From Limnobacter litoralis (GTDB lineage Bacteria; Pseudomonadota; Gammaproteobacteria; Burkholderiales; Burkholderiaceae_B): a stretch of DNA of 64,000 bases. Below, in pieces: positions 1 through 7,486 of the stretch; the first letter of the stretch is position 1; the number at the start of each line of letters is the position of its first letter. The notes beneath the pieces are model-generated. The model saw only the letters and a program-made list of their open reading frames with translations, had not been told where the DNA came from and ran no database searches. The stretch is from the NCBI RefSeq assembly GCF_030160455.1, contig NZ_BSOJ01000009.1, forward strand, positions 1 through 64,000, in the 5' to 3' direction. The translations under genes and the position numbers were made by a program.

Positions 1-13
1 TGCTCTGGAAACG

Positions 14-57
14 GTGTCCAGTTTCAGCCAGAAACCGTGTCCAGTTTCGGCCAGAAT
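14..57. repeat. Two tandem 21-bp repeats resembling IS21-family terminal repeats
   Basis: Two copies of a 21-bp unit lie at 14-34 and 37-57, with a 23-bp period and 19 of 21 positions identical. Each contains GTGTCCAGTTTC followed by RGCCAGAA. Multiple internal repeats of this kind are known at the ends of IS21-family elements, so this is probably the end of such an element cut by the window edge. The assignment is by motif memory only. The start of the transposase frame falls inside the first copy. Confidence 0.5.
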
Positions 58-1030
58 ACGCAAACAGGCGTGCCCGCGCTGCTCCGTTTTCGACACACAC
101 CAATTCTTCAAAGGGACCAAGGTTGGTATGGATGGTAAGTCGGTTCCAGGCCGCTGGCGCTGTAAGCACTGCCATGGTTTCTTCTCTCTCACTTCTGGCA
201 CGGTGTTCAACTCTCACAAACTACCGCTGCGGACCCTGCTGGCGGCCATCGTGCTCTTCGTCAACAGCGTCAAAGGACTGTCCGCCCTCCAGATGTGTCG
301 CGAGATTGGTGTGTCCTACAAGACCGCCTATGTATTGCTTCAAAAGGTGCGTGACACCTTGTTCAAGGAGCGAATCTTGAACCCCCTTGAAGGAGTCGTT
401 GAGATTGACGGGGGTTACCTCAAAACGGCTGTACGCAAAGCTAATAAGAAGACCGACCGCAAAGACTTGCGGCTTGAACCCAACCAAAACCCACTGAAAT
501 GCGTGGTGCTGGCCTTACGCCAGCGCTCCAAGGATTTTGCCCGAGGCGCGGAGCGCAGCATAACGGTCATCCTGAAGTCTGAGAACCCTGATGATGTCTT
601 GGCGGCAGTTGAAAGATACGTGCTTCCAGGCTCTCATGTCTTTACAGACGGTCACAATGCCTATTCGGCGCTTTCCAAGCATCCGGATTACATCCATGAG
701 GTGGTCAACCACGAGGAGGAGTACCCGAATGACGATGGCATCAACCAAAACCAGGCTGAGTCATTCTTCTCACGAATGCGTCGTTTGGTGGACGGTCAAA
801 TTCACAAGCTGGCTCAGAAGCACATCGACCTCTACGCCAATGAAATCGTATTTCGGGAAGACTGGCGACGAACAAGCAACGGATTCCAATTTCGCCTGTT
901 GGGGCAAAAGCTGATGAGAAATGAGCCGTCTCGAAGCTTTGCCAAGTATTGGCAGGGCAACAAAAAGCGCAACCCAGCTATCGTGACCGCCGCTGAATTG
1001 AGAACTGGTAATGTTCACCCCTTTGTATGA
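14..1030 (+). CDS. IS1595-family (ISXO2-like) transposase, 5' end probably replaced
   Basis: DDE-type transposase of the IS1595 family. The N-terminal zinc ribbon shows C20-x2-C23 and C50-x2-C53, followed by SGTVF and a helical region. The catalytic core has EIDGG, then VFTDGHNAY, then NQAESFFSRMRR, which supply the acidic residues. Family members normally have about 20 more residues before the first CxxC. Here that stretch is encoded by the IS21-like repeats, so the natural start seems lost. The frame is open to the window edge, and the GTG at 14 is only the first possible start inside the window. The 3' end overlaps the opposite-strand gene at 978-1451 by 53 bp, so the element probably interrupts that gene. 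Activity is doubtful. Confidence 0.85.
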   Translation: MSSFSQKPCPVSARIRKQACPRCSVFDTHQFFKGTKVGMDGKSVPGRWRCKHCHGFFSLTSGTVFNSHKLPLRTLLAAIVLFVNSVKGLSALQMCREIGVSYKTAYVLLQKVRDTLFKERILNPLEGVVEIDGGYLKTAVRKANKKTDRKDLRLEPNQNPLKCVVLALRQRSKDFARGAERSITVILKSENPDDVLAAVERYVLPGSHVFTDGHNAYSALSKHPDYIHEVVNHEEEYPNDDGINQNQAESFFSRMRRLVDGQIHKLAQKHIDLYANEIVFREDWRRTSNGFQFRLLGQKLMRNEPSRSFAKYWQGNKKRNPAIVTAAELRTGNVHPFV

Positions 1031-1451
1031 CCAGCCCCTGGGCAACGTGGTGTGCAAGACGTCGTGCAATATCCAGCTCGACTTGTCGTAGTTGGCGCTC
1101 AGTCTTGGCGTTGGCCAATCCATTGTGAGCAAGGAATACGGCAACCATTTCACCAAGGGTGAGTGTCTGGCCCAGCTTAAGAGGCTTGAGCACAACACGG
1201 TCTAAGGCCGCGCCGATTAGTCGGGTGTTTGGCGGCGTGTACCTTTTGGCCGTCACTGCTTCGGGTGACAGACCGAAAATAATCAAGCTGCTGGCCAACA
1301 ATTCGACCCGCTTTCTCGCATCCTCTGCCTGTGGCGAGGTTTCGGGGTCTTGCGACCAATAGTGCAATTCACTCAGTGCTGTGGCGTACCTATTCAGAAG
1401 GGCGTCGCAGTGCGCCGGGCGGACCTCTCGCAAGCCTAGGGTCTTTGCCAC
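978..1451 (-). CDS. Unrecognised protein, 3' end probably altered by insertion
   Basis: Predicted 157-residue soluble protein that I do not recognise. It starts at a GTG inside the end of the upstream gene (1436-1933), with a 16-bp overlap, so the two are probably translationally coupled. Its middle is helical and charged. Residues around 95-145 (GEMVAVFLAHNG followed by a basic helical segment and a short strand region) could form a winged-helix-like fold, but this is a guess. The last 17 codons overlap the end of the IS1595-type transposase on the other strand, so the natural C terminus may have been replaced by the insertion. No signal peptide or membrane segment is visible. Confidence 0.55.
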   Translation of the reverse strand: MAKTLGLREVRPAHCDALLNRYATALSELHYWSQDPETSPQAEDARKRVELLASSLIIFGLSPEAVTAKRYTPPNTRLIGAALDRVVLKPLKLGQTLTLGEMVAVFLAHNGLANAKTERQLRQVELDIARRLAHHVAQGLVIQRGEHYQFSIQRRSR

Positions 1452-1933
1452 AGTGACCCACCTATAGCTTGGTTAGATTGAAGTAGAACTGCGTCGCCAC
1501 TCTTTTTTAGCAAGTTGAGGTAGTCCTTCGTCTGATGGCGAAGCTTATTCCACACGACAGGGTTGTCAGTATCGAGCCCAAGCGCCTTGCCAATCGTTAT
1601 GGCTATTTCACGCGTGGTCTGTGGCACATCTGTTTGATGTAAAGCTTTAAGAAGCTCCGTCTTAAATGAACCACGCCGCTGCCCGTTAGCCCATTTGGCA
1701 CAGTCTTTTACCGCCTCAACAGTTTGAGAGGAGCCAAGGGCCTCCAGAGTGTTTGTTAGGACCGCTACCTGTTCCTCAATTACTCGGCACTCGGACTCAA
1801 ATGCGGAAAGTTGAGCCTGCAATTCCGATATCTTCGCAAGAAGAGGTTTCATCTGTTGAACTATCCGAACCCGTTGGCCAAGCAGCCGAGCTTTTTTATG
1901 TTTGAGTCCGTAAACTGTGAGGTTATCCGCCAT
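1436..1933 (-). CDS. Unrecognised coiled-coil protein, first gene of a two-gene unit
   Basis: Predicted 165-residue soluble protein with no family I can name. Residues about 20-70 form a likely coiled coil (KISELQAQLSAFESE, then EEQVAVLTNTLEAL). The C-terminal half (about 80-150) contains FKTELLKALHQT, TREIAITIGKALGL and LRHQTKDYLNLLKKSG, a spacing that suggests a helix-turn-helix or winged-helix domain. It overlaps the next gene by 16 bp. A hairpin with a T tract on this strand (2003-2023) separates it from the phasin gene, so it should have its own promoter. A small DNA-binding protein of an accessory element is possible but unproven. Confidence 0.6.
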   Translation of the reverse strand: MADNLTVYGLKHKKARLLGQRVRIVQQMKPLLAKISELQAQLSAFESECRVIEEQVAVLTNTLEALGSSQTVEAVKDCAKWANGQRRGSFKTELLKALHQTDVPQTTREIAITIGKALGLDTDNPVVWNKLRHQTKDYLNLLKKSGDAVLLQSNQAIGGSLWQRP

Positions 1934-2002
1934 TTTTCTTTCTTCAATCAGAGTAAAAGCCGCACTGGGCTTTGCTCTAAGTGTAGGGAAAAAGAGGGAT
2001 TG

Positions 2003-2023
2003 AAAAGGCCCCGAAGTGGGGCC
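2003..2023 (-). terminator. Hairpin with T tract, second terminator behind the phasin gene
   Basis: GGCCCC (2007-2012), loop GAAGT, GGGGCC (2018-2023). Read on the minus strand the stem is followed by TTTT. It lies beyond the stronger terminator at 2062-2093 and may insulate the two unknown genes from read-through. Confidence 0.5.
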
Positions 2024-2061
2024 CTTGATTTGTTCACCTGCTACATAATGCCGTCAGGACG

Positions 2062-2093
2062 AAAAAAAAAGCCGCCTTGTGGGCGGCTTTTTT
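2062..2093. terminator. Strong bidirectional intrinsic terminator
   Basis: GCCGCC, loop TTGT, then GGGCGGC, flanked by nine A on the left and six T on the right. It sits 15 bp past the stop of the phasin gene and works for the minus strand through the A run, read as T. Confidence 0.9.
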
Positions 2094-2107
2094 CATTTCG
2101 GCACGAA

Positions 2108-2698
2108 TTAGGCAGCGGCCTTTGGCGCAGCGGCTTTCTTGGTGCGTGTGGCAGTGGCCTTCTTCGCAGCGGGCTTTTTGGCAGCGGCTTTCTTTTCGGC
2201 TTTTTCTTCGCCTGAAACGGCAGCCTTCACGCCTACTTTTTTGTACAGCTGTTCGGCGATCTGGGTGGCCTGCTCAATCACTGGCTTCAGGGCTTCATTT
2301 TTTTTGACCTGTTCCAGGGCTGTGGTGCCCATGGTGATGGCGTTTTCAGTCAGTGATTCGGCCTGTGAAAGGGCCAGGGCAGCGTATGAAAAGCCTTTGT
2401 CAATTACGACGGGCAGTTGAGTTTCAAACAGTTCTACACCTTTCTGTGTGTAAGTCTGGCTCAGACCCACCACTTTCTCCAGACCCTGCTTCAGTTCTGT
2501 GCGTGTGGTCACAACGATTGACTTGTCAGCGTAGGGCAGCTTTTCAGCGGCAGTAAAGGCGGTGCCCAGGCCCTGGGAAATCAGGCCAAACTGGGTTTGA
2601 ACGAAACCGTTCAGGGCTTTAGCAGCGGCCTGGTGTTGGCTCTTCAGTTCTTCGTTGGTTTTGGTCAGCAGTTCTGCTGTCTTTTCAAATGCGTACAT
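2108..2698 (-). CDS. Phasin family protein (Phasin_2 type) with basic Ala/Lys tail
   Basis: Predicted 196-residue granule-associated protein. Residues 1-150 are amphipathic helices typical of betaproteobacterial phasins that coat polyhydroxyalkanoate granules, with the family pattern of QTQFGLISQGLG, YADKSIVVTTRTEL and YAALALSQAES. Residues about 160-196 are a low-complexity tail of Ala, Lys and Pro (AAAKKPAAKKATATRTKK), which resembles histone-like tails and could bind nucleic acid or polyphosphate. The RBS AGGAGA precedes the ATG. Upstream, TATAGT (complement of 2740-2745) is a plausible -10 with a weak TTTCAT 17 bp before it. It is followed by a strong terminator, so it is probably monocistronic. 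Confidence 0.88.
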   Translation of the reverse strand: MYAFEKTAELLTKTNEELKSQHQAAAKALNGFVQTQFGLISQGLGTAFTAAEKLPYADKSIVVTTRTELKQGLEKVVGLSQTYTQKGVELFETQLPVVIDKGFSYAALALSQAESLTENAITMGTTALEQVKKNEALKPVIEQATQIAEQLYKKVGVKAAVSGEEKAEKKAAAKKPAAKKATATRTKKAAAPKAAA

Positions 2699-2904
2699 AG
2701 CGGTCTCCTGGGACGTGGTCGAATGTGAAATCCAGTGACACTATATGAAAACCATTCACTCAATGAAAGGGTTTGAACCTGAGGCTCTATACTAATCTGC
2801 CTGTCATCGCCAGGGGTTTGGGCATCGTTACAGGGCGACTCAAAGGTTTCCCAAGGCGTTGCAGATCAGTGTAAAATCGCGGGTTTACGTCAAATTTACT
2901 CGCC

Positions 2905-4506
2905 GTGTCCATCCAATCCGAAGTCAAGCGCCGTCGCACTTTCGCCATCATTTCCCACCCCGACGCGGGCAAAACCACGCTGACAGAGAAGCTGTTGCTG
3001 TTTGCGGGTGCAATCCAGATTGCGGGCAGTGTAAAGGCGCGCAAGGCCTCGCGCCATGCAACCTCCGACTGGATGGAGATCGAAAAGCAGCGGGGCATTT
3101 CAGTGGCGTCGTCTGTAATGCAGATGGAATATAGGGACCAAGTGATCAATCTGCTGGACACCCCGGGCCACCAGGATTTTTCAGAGGACACCTATCGCGT
3201 TCTAACTGCCGTGGATGCCGCGCTGATGGTGATCGACGCGGCCAATGGTGTGGAGCCCCAAACCTTGCGACTGATCGAAGTGTGTCGCGCACGCAACACC
3301 CCGATCATCACCTTTGTCAACAAGCTGGATCGAGAGGTTCGTGAACCACTTGAGCTCATGGATGAAATTGAAAGCACCCTGGGCATTCCCTGCGTGCCTT
3401 TTGCGTGGCCAGTGGGGCAGGGCAAATTGTTTCATGGCATTTTTGACATTCGCAAAAACCACATGCGCGTGTTTACGCCCGGTGAAGATCGTCGCAGCGA
3501 TCAGGACGAAATCATCCAGGGCGATGACCTAGATACCCTTCGCAATCGTTTTGGGGCTGAATTTGCGACTGCCGAGCAAGAAATTGATTTGGTAAAAACG
3601 GCGGCTCCCGAGTTTGATGCTGAGGCTTTTCTGGCGGGTCAGCAAACGCCCATGTTCTTTGGCTCTGCCGTCAACAACTTCGGTGTCAAAGAAGTGCTGG
3701 ACGCGCTGGTGGATGTCGCACCACATCCTGGCCCACGGCACGCCATAGAGCGTGAGGTGTCGCCGGTGGAATCCAAATTCACCGGTGTGGTGTTCAAGAT
3801 TCAGGCCAACATGGACCCCTCACATCGCGACCGCATTGCCTTCGTGCGTGTTCTGTCGGGCCGGTTCGAGCACGGTATGAAATTCAAAGTCTTGCGCACG
3901 GGAAAAGACTTCAGGCCAACGAGTGTGGTCACGTTTTTGTCCCAGCGGCGCGACAGGGTCGAAGAAGCCTATGCAGGCGACATCATCGGCCTGACCACCC
4001 ACGGTGGATTGCAGTTGGGTGACTCTCTCAGTGAAGGTGAAAGCCTGCAGTTCACCGGTTTGCCGTTTTTTGCCCCAGAACTGTTCTCTGCGGTCGAATT
4101 AAAAGACCCCATGCGAAGCAAGCAGTTGCAAAAAGGCCTGGCCGAGCTTGGGCAGGAAGGTGCAATTCAGGTTTTCAAGCCCCTGATGGGATCTGAAATG
4201 TTGTTGGGGGCAATCGGACAGTTGCAGTTTGAAGTGGTGGCAGCGCGTTTGAAAGGCGAATACGGTGTGGATGTGCGTTTGCTGCCCAGCCGTTACACCT
4301 GCGCCCGCTGGGTCACCAGCAAAAATCCGGCGGATTTGCGCAAGTTCATCGATGCCAACATCAACCGGATCGTCACCGACGCCGCCGACACGCAGGCCTT
4401 TTTGGCCACTTCCAGGTTTGACCTGGATGTCATGCAAAAGCGTTGGGAGTCCATCGAGTTTCATCCCATGCGGGAGCACGCGGGCCTGTTGTTGGCCAAC
4501 CGTTGA
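2905..4506 (+). CDS. prfC: Peptide chain release factor 3
   Basis: Translational GTPase that removes RF1 or RF2 from the ribosome after peptide release. Full length at 533 residues. G1 SHPDAGKTT is at 17-25, G3 DTPGH starts at 85, and G4 NKLD is at 139-142 in the context NKLDREVREPLEL typical of RF3. The C-terminal half has the RF3 domains (MFFGSAVNNFGV, then GAIGQLQFEV). Translation starts at a GTG (2905), which puts the P-loop at the usual distance from the N terminus. It is transcribed alone between the divergent phasin gene and a terminator at 4525-4558. Confidence 0.97.
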   Translation: MSIQSEVKRRRTFAIISHPDAGKTTLTEKLLLFAGAIQIAGSVKARKASRHATSDWMEIEKQRGISVASSVMQMEYRDQVINLLDTPGHQDFSEDTYRVLTAVDAALMVIDAANGVEPQTLRLIEVCRARNTPIITFVNKLDREVREPLELMDEIESTLGIPCVPFAWPVGQGKLFHGIFDIRKNHMRVFTPGEDRRSDQDEIIQGDDLDTLRNRFGAEFATAEQEIDLVKTAAPEFDAEAFLAGQQTPMFFGSAVNNFGVKEVLDALVDVAPHPGPRHAIEREVSPVESKFTGVVFKIQANMDPSHRDRIAFVRVLSGRFEHGMKFKVLRTGKDFRPTSVVTFLSQRRDRVEEAYAGDIIGLTTHGGLQLGDSLSEGESLQFTGLPFFAPELFSAVELKDPMRSKQLQKGLAELGQEGAIQVFKPLMGSEMLLGAIGQLQFEVVAARLKGEYGVDVRLLPSRYTCARWVTSKNPADLRKFIDANINRIVTDAADTQAFLATSRFDLDVMQKRWESIEFHPMREHAGLLLANR

Positions 4507-4524
4507 ATCTGTGAGGGGTGGATC

Positions 4525-4558
4525 GAAAAAAGGCCAGTCTCAGACTGGCCTTTTTTTA
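4525..4558. terminator. Bidirectional intrinsic terminator between prfC and the ACBP gene
   Basis: AGGCCAGTCT directly followed by its near-perfect complement AGACTGGCCT, with an A run on the left and seven T on the right. It serves the convergent prfC and acyl-CoA-binding protein genes. Confidence 0.9.
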
Positions 4559-4810
4559 TTTCAGCGATTCGATCAGGTCGATGTAATTTTGCATGGCCTG
4601 TTCTTTGCTGGTGCCTTCCAGATTTTTCCAGGCGTCAAATTTGGCTCGGCCCACGATGTCTGTAAAGCCTGGGCGTTTGCCGGTGTTGTCTCCCTCGCTG
4701 GCTTGCTTGAACAGGGCATAGATCTTCAGCAGGGTTTGGTTGTCTGGTCTTGCTGGCAGGTTTTTTGATTCAGCAACCGCCGTTTCAAAACGTTTCAACA
4801 AATCGCTCAT
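4556..4810 (-). CDS. Acyl-CoA-binding protein
   Basis: 84-residue four-helix acyl-CoA-binding protein (ACBP family), the usual length for a free-standing member. Family signatures seen are RFETAVAESKNLP, then LLKIYALFKQASEGDN, and KFDAWKNLEGTSKEQAM, which contains the Lys, Trp and Tyr positions that line the ligand site. ACBP buffers and delivers long-chain acyl-CoA in the cytoplasm. It lies 25 bp behind the TetR gene and is probably co-transcribed with it. In this neighbourhood it would supply the acyl-CoA reductase or acyl-CoA ligase. It is uncommon but not rare in bacteria. Confidence 0.93.
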   Translation of the reverse strand: MSDLLKRFETAVAESKNLPARPDNQTLLKIYALFKQASEGDNTGKRPGFTDIVGRAKFDAWKNLEGTSKEQAMQNYIDLIESLK

Positions 4811-4835
4811 TCATATCTCCTTTGGGTTTTTATAG

Positions 4836-5504
4836 TCATTGAATTTCGTCAGTCACAAAAGCCTGCGCCAGGCTCTCAAACAAATCTTTGCATGAGCCCT
4901 GCAAATACGGGGCAAGCAAGCACATGGTTTGATAAACCCCGTTGGCCAGCGCCGCACTCATGGTGGCTTCGTCATTGAAATGTCGAGGATCCCGAACATA
5001 TTCAAATGACAGCCAATAGGTGGCCACCACGACCATGTTGGTTGCCAGCGCTTCAATTTGAGCGGGCTTGGCCATCATGTCACCCGACTCCACGAGGCCT
5101 TCACACAGTTTGCGGGCCACGTCGACCTTGTGCTTCAAGATGCGCTTGAAATGGATTTCAAGTGTGCGGTTGCGCGACAGCAGATCATTCAGATCGCGGT
5201 ACAAAAAGCGGTAGCGCCAAATCAATTCAAAGAGCACTTGCAGATACAGCCATGCATCTTCGATGTTGGCCTGGCGGTTGGCTGGCACGTCAAGCAGGCC
5301 GTCAATTTCCTTTTCGAAACCTGCAAAAATGGAGTTGACGATGTCGTCTTTGTTTCGGAAGTGATAGTACAGATTGCCGGGGCTGATGTTCATTTCATCG
5401 GCAATGACTGTGGTGGTGATGTTGGGTTCACCAAATTCGTTGAACAATCGCAAAGAGAGATCGAGAATTCTTTCTCTGGTTCTTCTTGGAGCTTTACGTT
5501 CCAT
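4836..5504 (-). CDS. TetR family transcriptional regulator
   Basis: 222-residue TetR-type regulator. Residues about 8-54 form the DNA-binding domain (RERILDLSLRLFNEFG, then IADEMNISPGNLYYHFRNKDDI), the most conserved part of the family. The rest is a helical ligand-binding and dimer domain with hydrophobic, aromatic-rich helices (LFELIWRYRFLYRDL). It leads a two-gene unit with ACBP, and a terminator behind the patatin gene separates it from upstream genes. A ligand such as acyl-CoA or fatty acid would suit the neighbours (FadR or PsrA style), but that is inference. The divergent region 7334-7486 is one candidate target. Confidence 0.9.
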   Translation of the reverse strand: MERKAPRRTRERILDLSLRLFNEFGEPNITTTVIADEMNISPGNLYYHFRNKDDIVNSIFAGFEKEIDGLLDVPANRQANIEDAWLYLQVLFELIWRYRFLYRDLNDLLSRNRTLEIHFKRILKHKVDVARKLCEGLVESGDMMAKPAQIEALATNMVVVATYWLSFEYVRDPRHFNDEATMSAALANGVYQTMCLLAPYLQGSCKDLFESLAQAFVTDEIQ

Positions 5505-5579
5505 TCTGCCTGTGTCTCCTGTCGAGCCCTTGTTGTGCGTACCTTGTCTTGCGGACGCTACTTTTTACAGATTACACCA

Positions 5580-5613
5580 AAGAAAACGGCCTTTAGAAAG
5601 CGTTCAGGCCGTT
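5580..5613 (-). terminator. Intrinsic terminator overlapping the end of the patatin gene
   Basis: On the minus strand AACGGCCT (5613-5606) pairs with AGGCCGTT (5592-5585) and is followed by TTCTTT. The first stem arm includes the patatin stop codon. Confidence 0.75.
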
Positions 5614-6854
5614 TGTCTGGTTTTTGCGATTTTCAGATAACGATCCAGCTCATTCAGGGAATCTTCGAGCTGATCGAACTTGGACACGATTGAACCGGCG
5701 CGGGCAGGCCGTTTCGAAACCTTGTGCGCCAACTGCAGGGTCGGGTCTTTCAGCACTTCGAGATTCAGAAAAAGCCCATGACGTGCAAATTTTTCCGAGA
5801 GGTCGTGTCGGCGCGCCCACAGCTCCTCGCGGGTGCGCTGGTAGGCGTGTTCGCAAAGGCGCCTTCGGCTTGCATAGCTGAAGGGGTTCGTGAAGAAAAA
5901 TTCGCCGTCGCCATGCTGTGGCTCAAACAGCACGATGTCGATGCCAGGGTACTGGTGACCATAGCGCTCCATGCCAATGTCCATTCGCGAATGAATAATG
6001 GAACGAAAGGTTTGGGAAAGCACCAGCGGCAAACCGCCCTCGTAAAGCCGGGAGCCGGGTTGAAATGCCTTGCCCTTGGCTCTTCGACGACTGCGCGGGT
6101 TCAAACGGTCGTCGTAGGGCACCAGCGGGTTCAGGCAAAGCAGCAGTTCTACGCCTTCCTTCAAAGCGGTGGAGGCGTGAAGCGTCTTTTTCAGGGCCCC
6201 GTCCACGAAGTATCGGTTCCCAATTCGCACCGGCGGAAACAGGCCGGGCAGCGAAGCGGAGGCCTGTACGGCTTTCGAGATGGGTACATCATCGTGCCCG
6301 GGGGCTCCGAAAGGTATGGATTCGCCTGAGTCCAGATCTGTGGCCACCAGAATCAGCTTGGATTTCAAGGTTCTGAAATCGTTGGTGCCGCCACCTTTGG
6401 CAATCAGGTCTGCCATCCACTCATGCAGTTTGTCGCCGTTGAACAACCCCGTCGGAATGGCAGCGCCAAGCCGCTCAATTGAGCTGACCCACGTGGCGTC
6501 GTCGCGTAAAAAGTAGTCAGACAGAGCGGTTACAAGCAGTCCTGGAATTTTGCGAAGCCTGGTCCAGTATTCCCTGAAGGCCGGCTTCAGAAGAATGGAG
6601 GGATCAAACGCAAACTCCTCCGGTTCGCCTTCGATGAACAGCTTGTAGATTTGCAACGGCGTCAGGTTGTGTGCCAGGCCAGCGCCTACAATGCCGCCCG
6701 CCGACACGCCGACGTAAACGTCCATGTCATTGAGGTCCAAGCCTTCTACGGCTTCAGACAATGCAACCAGTGCGCCAATTTCGTAAATGGCGCCCAGTGG
6801 GCCGCCTCCAGCGAGCGCAAGCCCGATGGATGGCTTCTTAACGGCTTGATCCAT
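5604..6854 (-). CDS. Patatin-like phospholipase / acyl hydrolase
   Basis: 416-residue patatin-domain lipase of the cytoplasm or inner membrane surface. The oxyanion loop GGGPLG is at 16-21, the nucleophile elbow GVSAG has Ser51, and the second member of the Ser-Asp dyad is Asp218 in VDGAL. This is a complete catalytic set. The C-terminal third (about 300-416) is basic and helical. No signal peptide is present. It starts 11 bp after the phasin-like gene at 6866-7333 and forms an operon with it. Bacterial patatins near phasin genes have been linked to granule or membrane lipid turnover. The substrate (phospholipid, triacylglycerol or PHA) cannot be read from the sequence. Confidence 0.92.
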   Translation of the reverse strand: MDQAVKKPSIGLALAGGGPLGAIYEIGALVALSEAVEGLDLNDMDVYVGVSAGGIVGAGLAHNLTPLQIYKLFIEGEPEEFAFDPSILLKPAFREYWTRLRKIPGLLVTALSDYFLRDDATWVSSIERLGAAIPTGLFNGDKLHEWMADLIAKGGGTNDFRTLKSKLILVATDLDSGESIPFGAPGHDDVPISKAVQASASLPGLFPPVRIGNRYFVDGALKKTLHASTALKEGVELLLCLNPLVPYDDRLNPRSRRRAKGKAFQPGSRLYEGGLPLVLSQTFRSIIHSRMDIGMERYGHQYPGIDIVLFEPQHGDGEFFFTNPFSYASRRRLCEHAYQRTREELWARRHDLSEKFARHGLFLNLEVLKDPTLQLAHKVSKRPARAGSIVSKFDQLEDSLNELDRYLKIAKTRQTA

Positions 6855-6865
6855 GTCAGAGAGGA

Positions 6866-7333
6866 TCAGGACGTTTTCTTGGTGCGTGTGGTGGTTCGCT
6901 TGGCGGCTGGTTTGCTGTCAGCGCCTTTGCCTGTCAGGTCAGCGATGGCCTGAGAGAGTTGTTCGATGCGTTCAGCCAGTTGCTGAACATCTTTGTTGGT
7001 CGGAACGCCAAGGCGGCTTAATGCACGAGCGACCCGCTCTTCAAAAACCTGCTCCAGCTTGTCCCAGTGTTGGGTGGCTTTGCTGGACACTGTGCCCGCC
7101 AACTTGCTGACTTTTCCTGTTACTTCAACGACTTTTTGATCTGCAAACTTCACCGTGCGCTCCTGGATTTCCTGGCTTTCTTTCACCAGATTTTCGATCA
7201 CTTTGTTGCCTTCTTCTTGCGCTTTGTTGATCGCGCCAAGACCGGCCGTCCAAAGTTGTTGCGCACTGTCTTTCACTGCACCCGTAACCGGGTTTTCGGC
7301 AACAGACTTGATCCCCTTCTTCTTTCCGACCAT
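6866..7333 (-). CDS. Phasin family protein (PhaI/PhaF type)
   Basis: 155-residue granule-associated protein of the Pseudomonas PhaI/PhaF kind, a different family from the phasin at 2108. The N terminus has QQLWTAGLGAINKAQEEG. A long amphipathic helix carries Val at many spaced positions (KVVEVTGKVSKLAGTV), followed by VFEERVARALSRLGVPTNKDV, a hallmark of the family, and a short coiled coil. The tail (about 138-155) is basic, KPAAKRTTTRTKKTS, and resembles the tail of the other phasin. It leads an operon with the patatin gene and is divergent from the acyl-CoA reductase gene. Confidence 0.9.
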   Translation of the reverse strand: MVGKKKGIKSVAENPVTGAVKDSAQQLWTAGLGAINKAQEEGNKVIENLVKESQEIQERTVKFADQKVVEVTGKVSKLAGTVSSKATQHWDKLEQVFEERVARALSRLGVPTNKDVQQLAERIEQLSQAIADLTGKGADSKPAAKRTTTRTKKTS

Positions 7334-7486
7334 TCGGTGTCTCCGATTTAATATTGTTGATTGAAACTTTTTGTGCCTAAAATCTTCCTAAGTGTAGCCA
7401 CGTTCCACTAGAGAGCACACACTAAATCCCGAGAAAAAATCTTAAACGCTTGCACACACAATCACGAAGACAGGAGCCATATTCAC

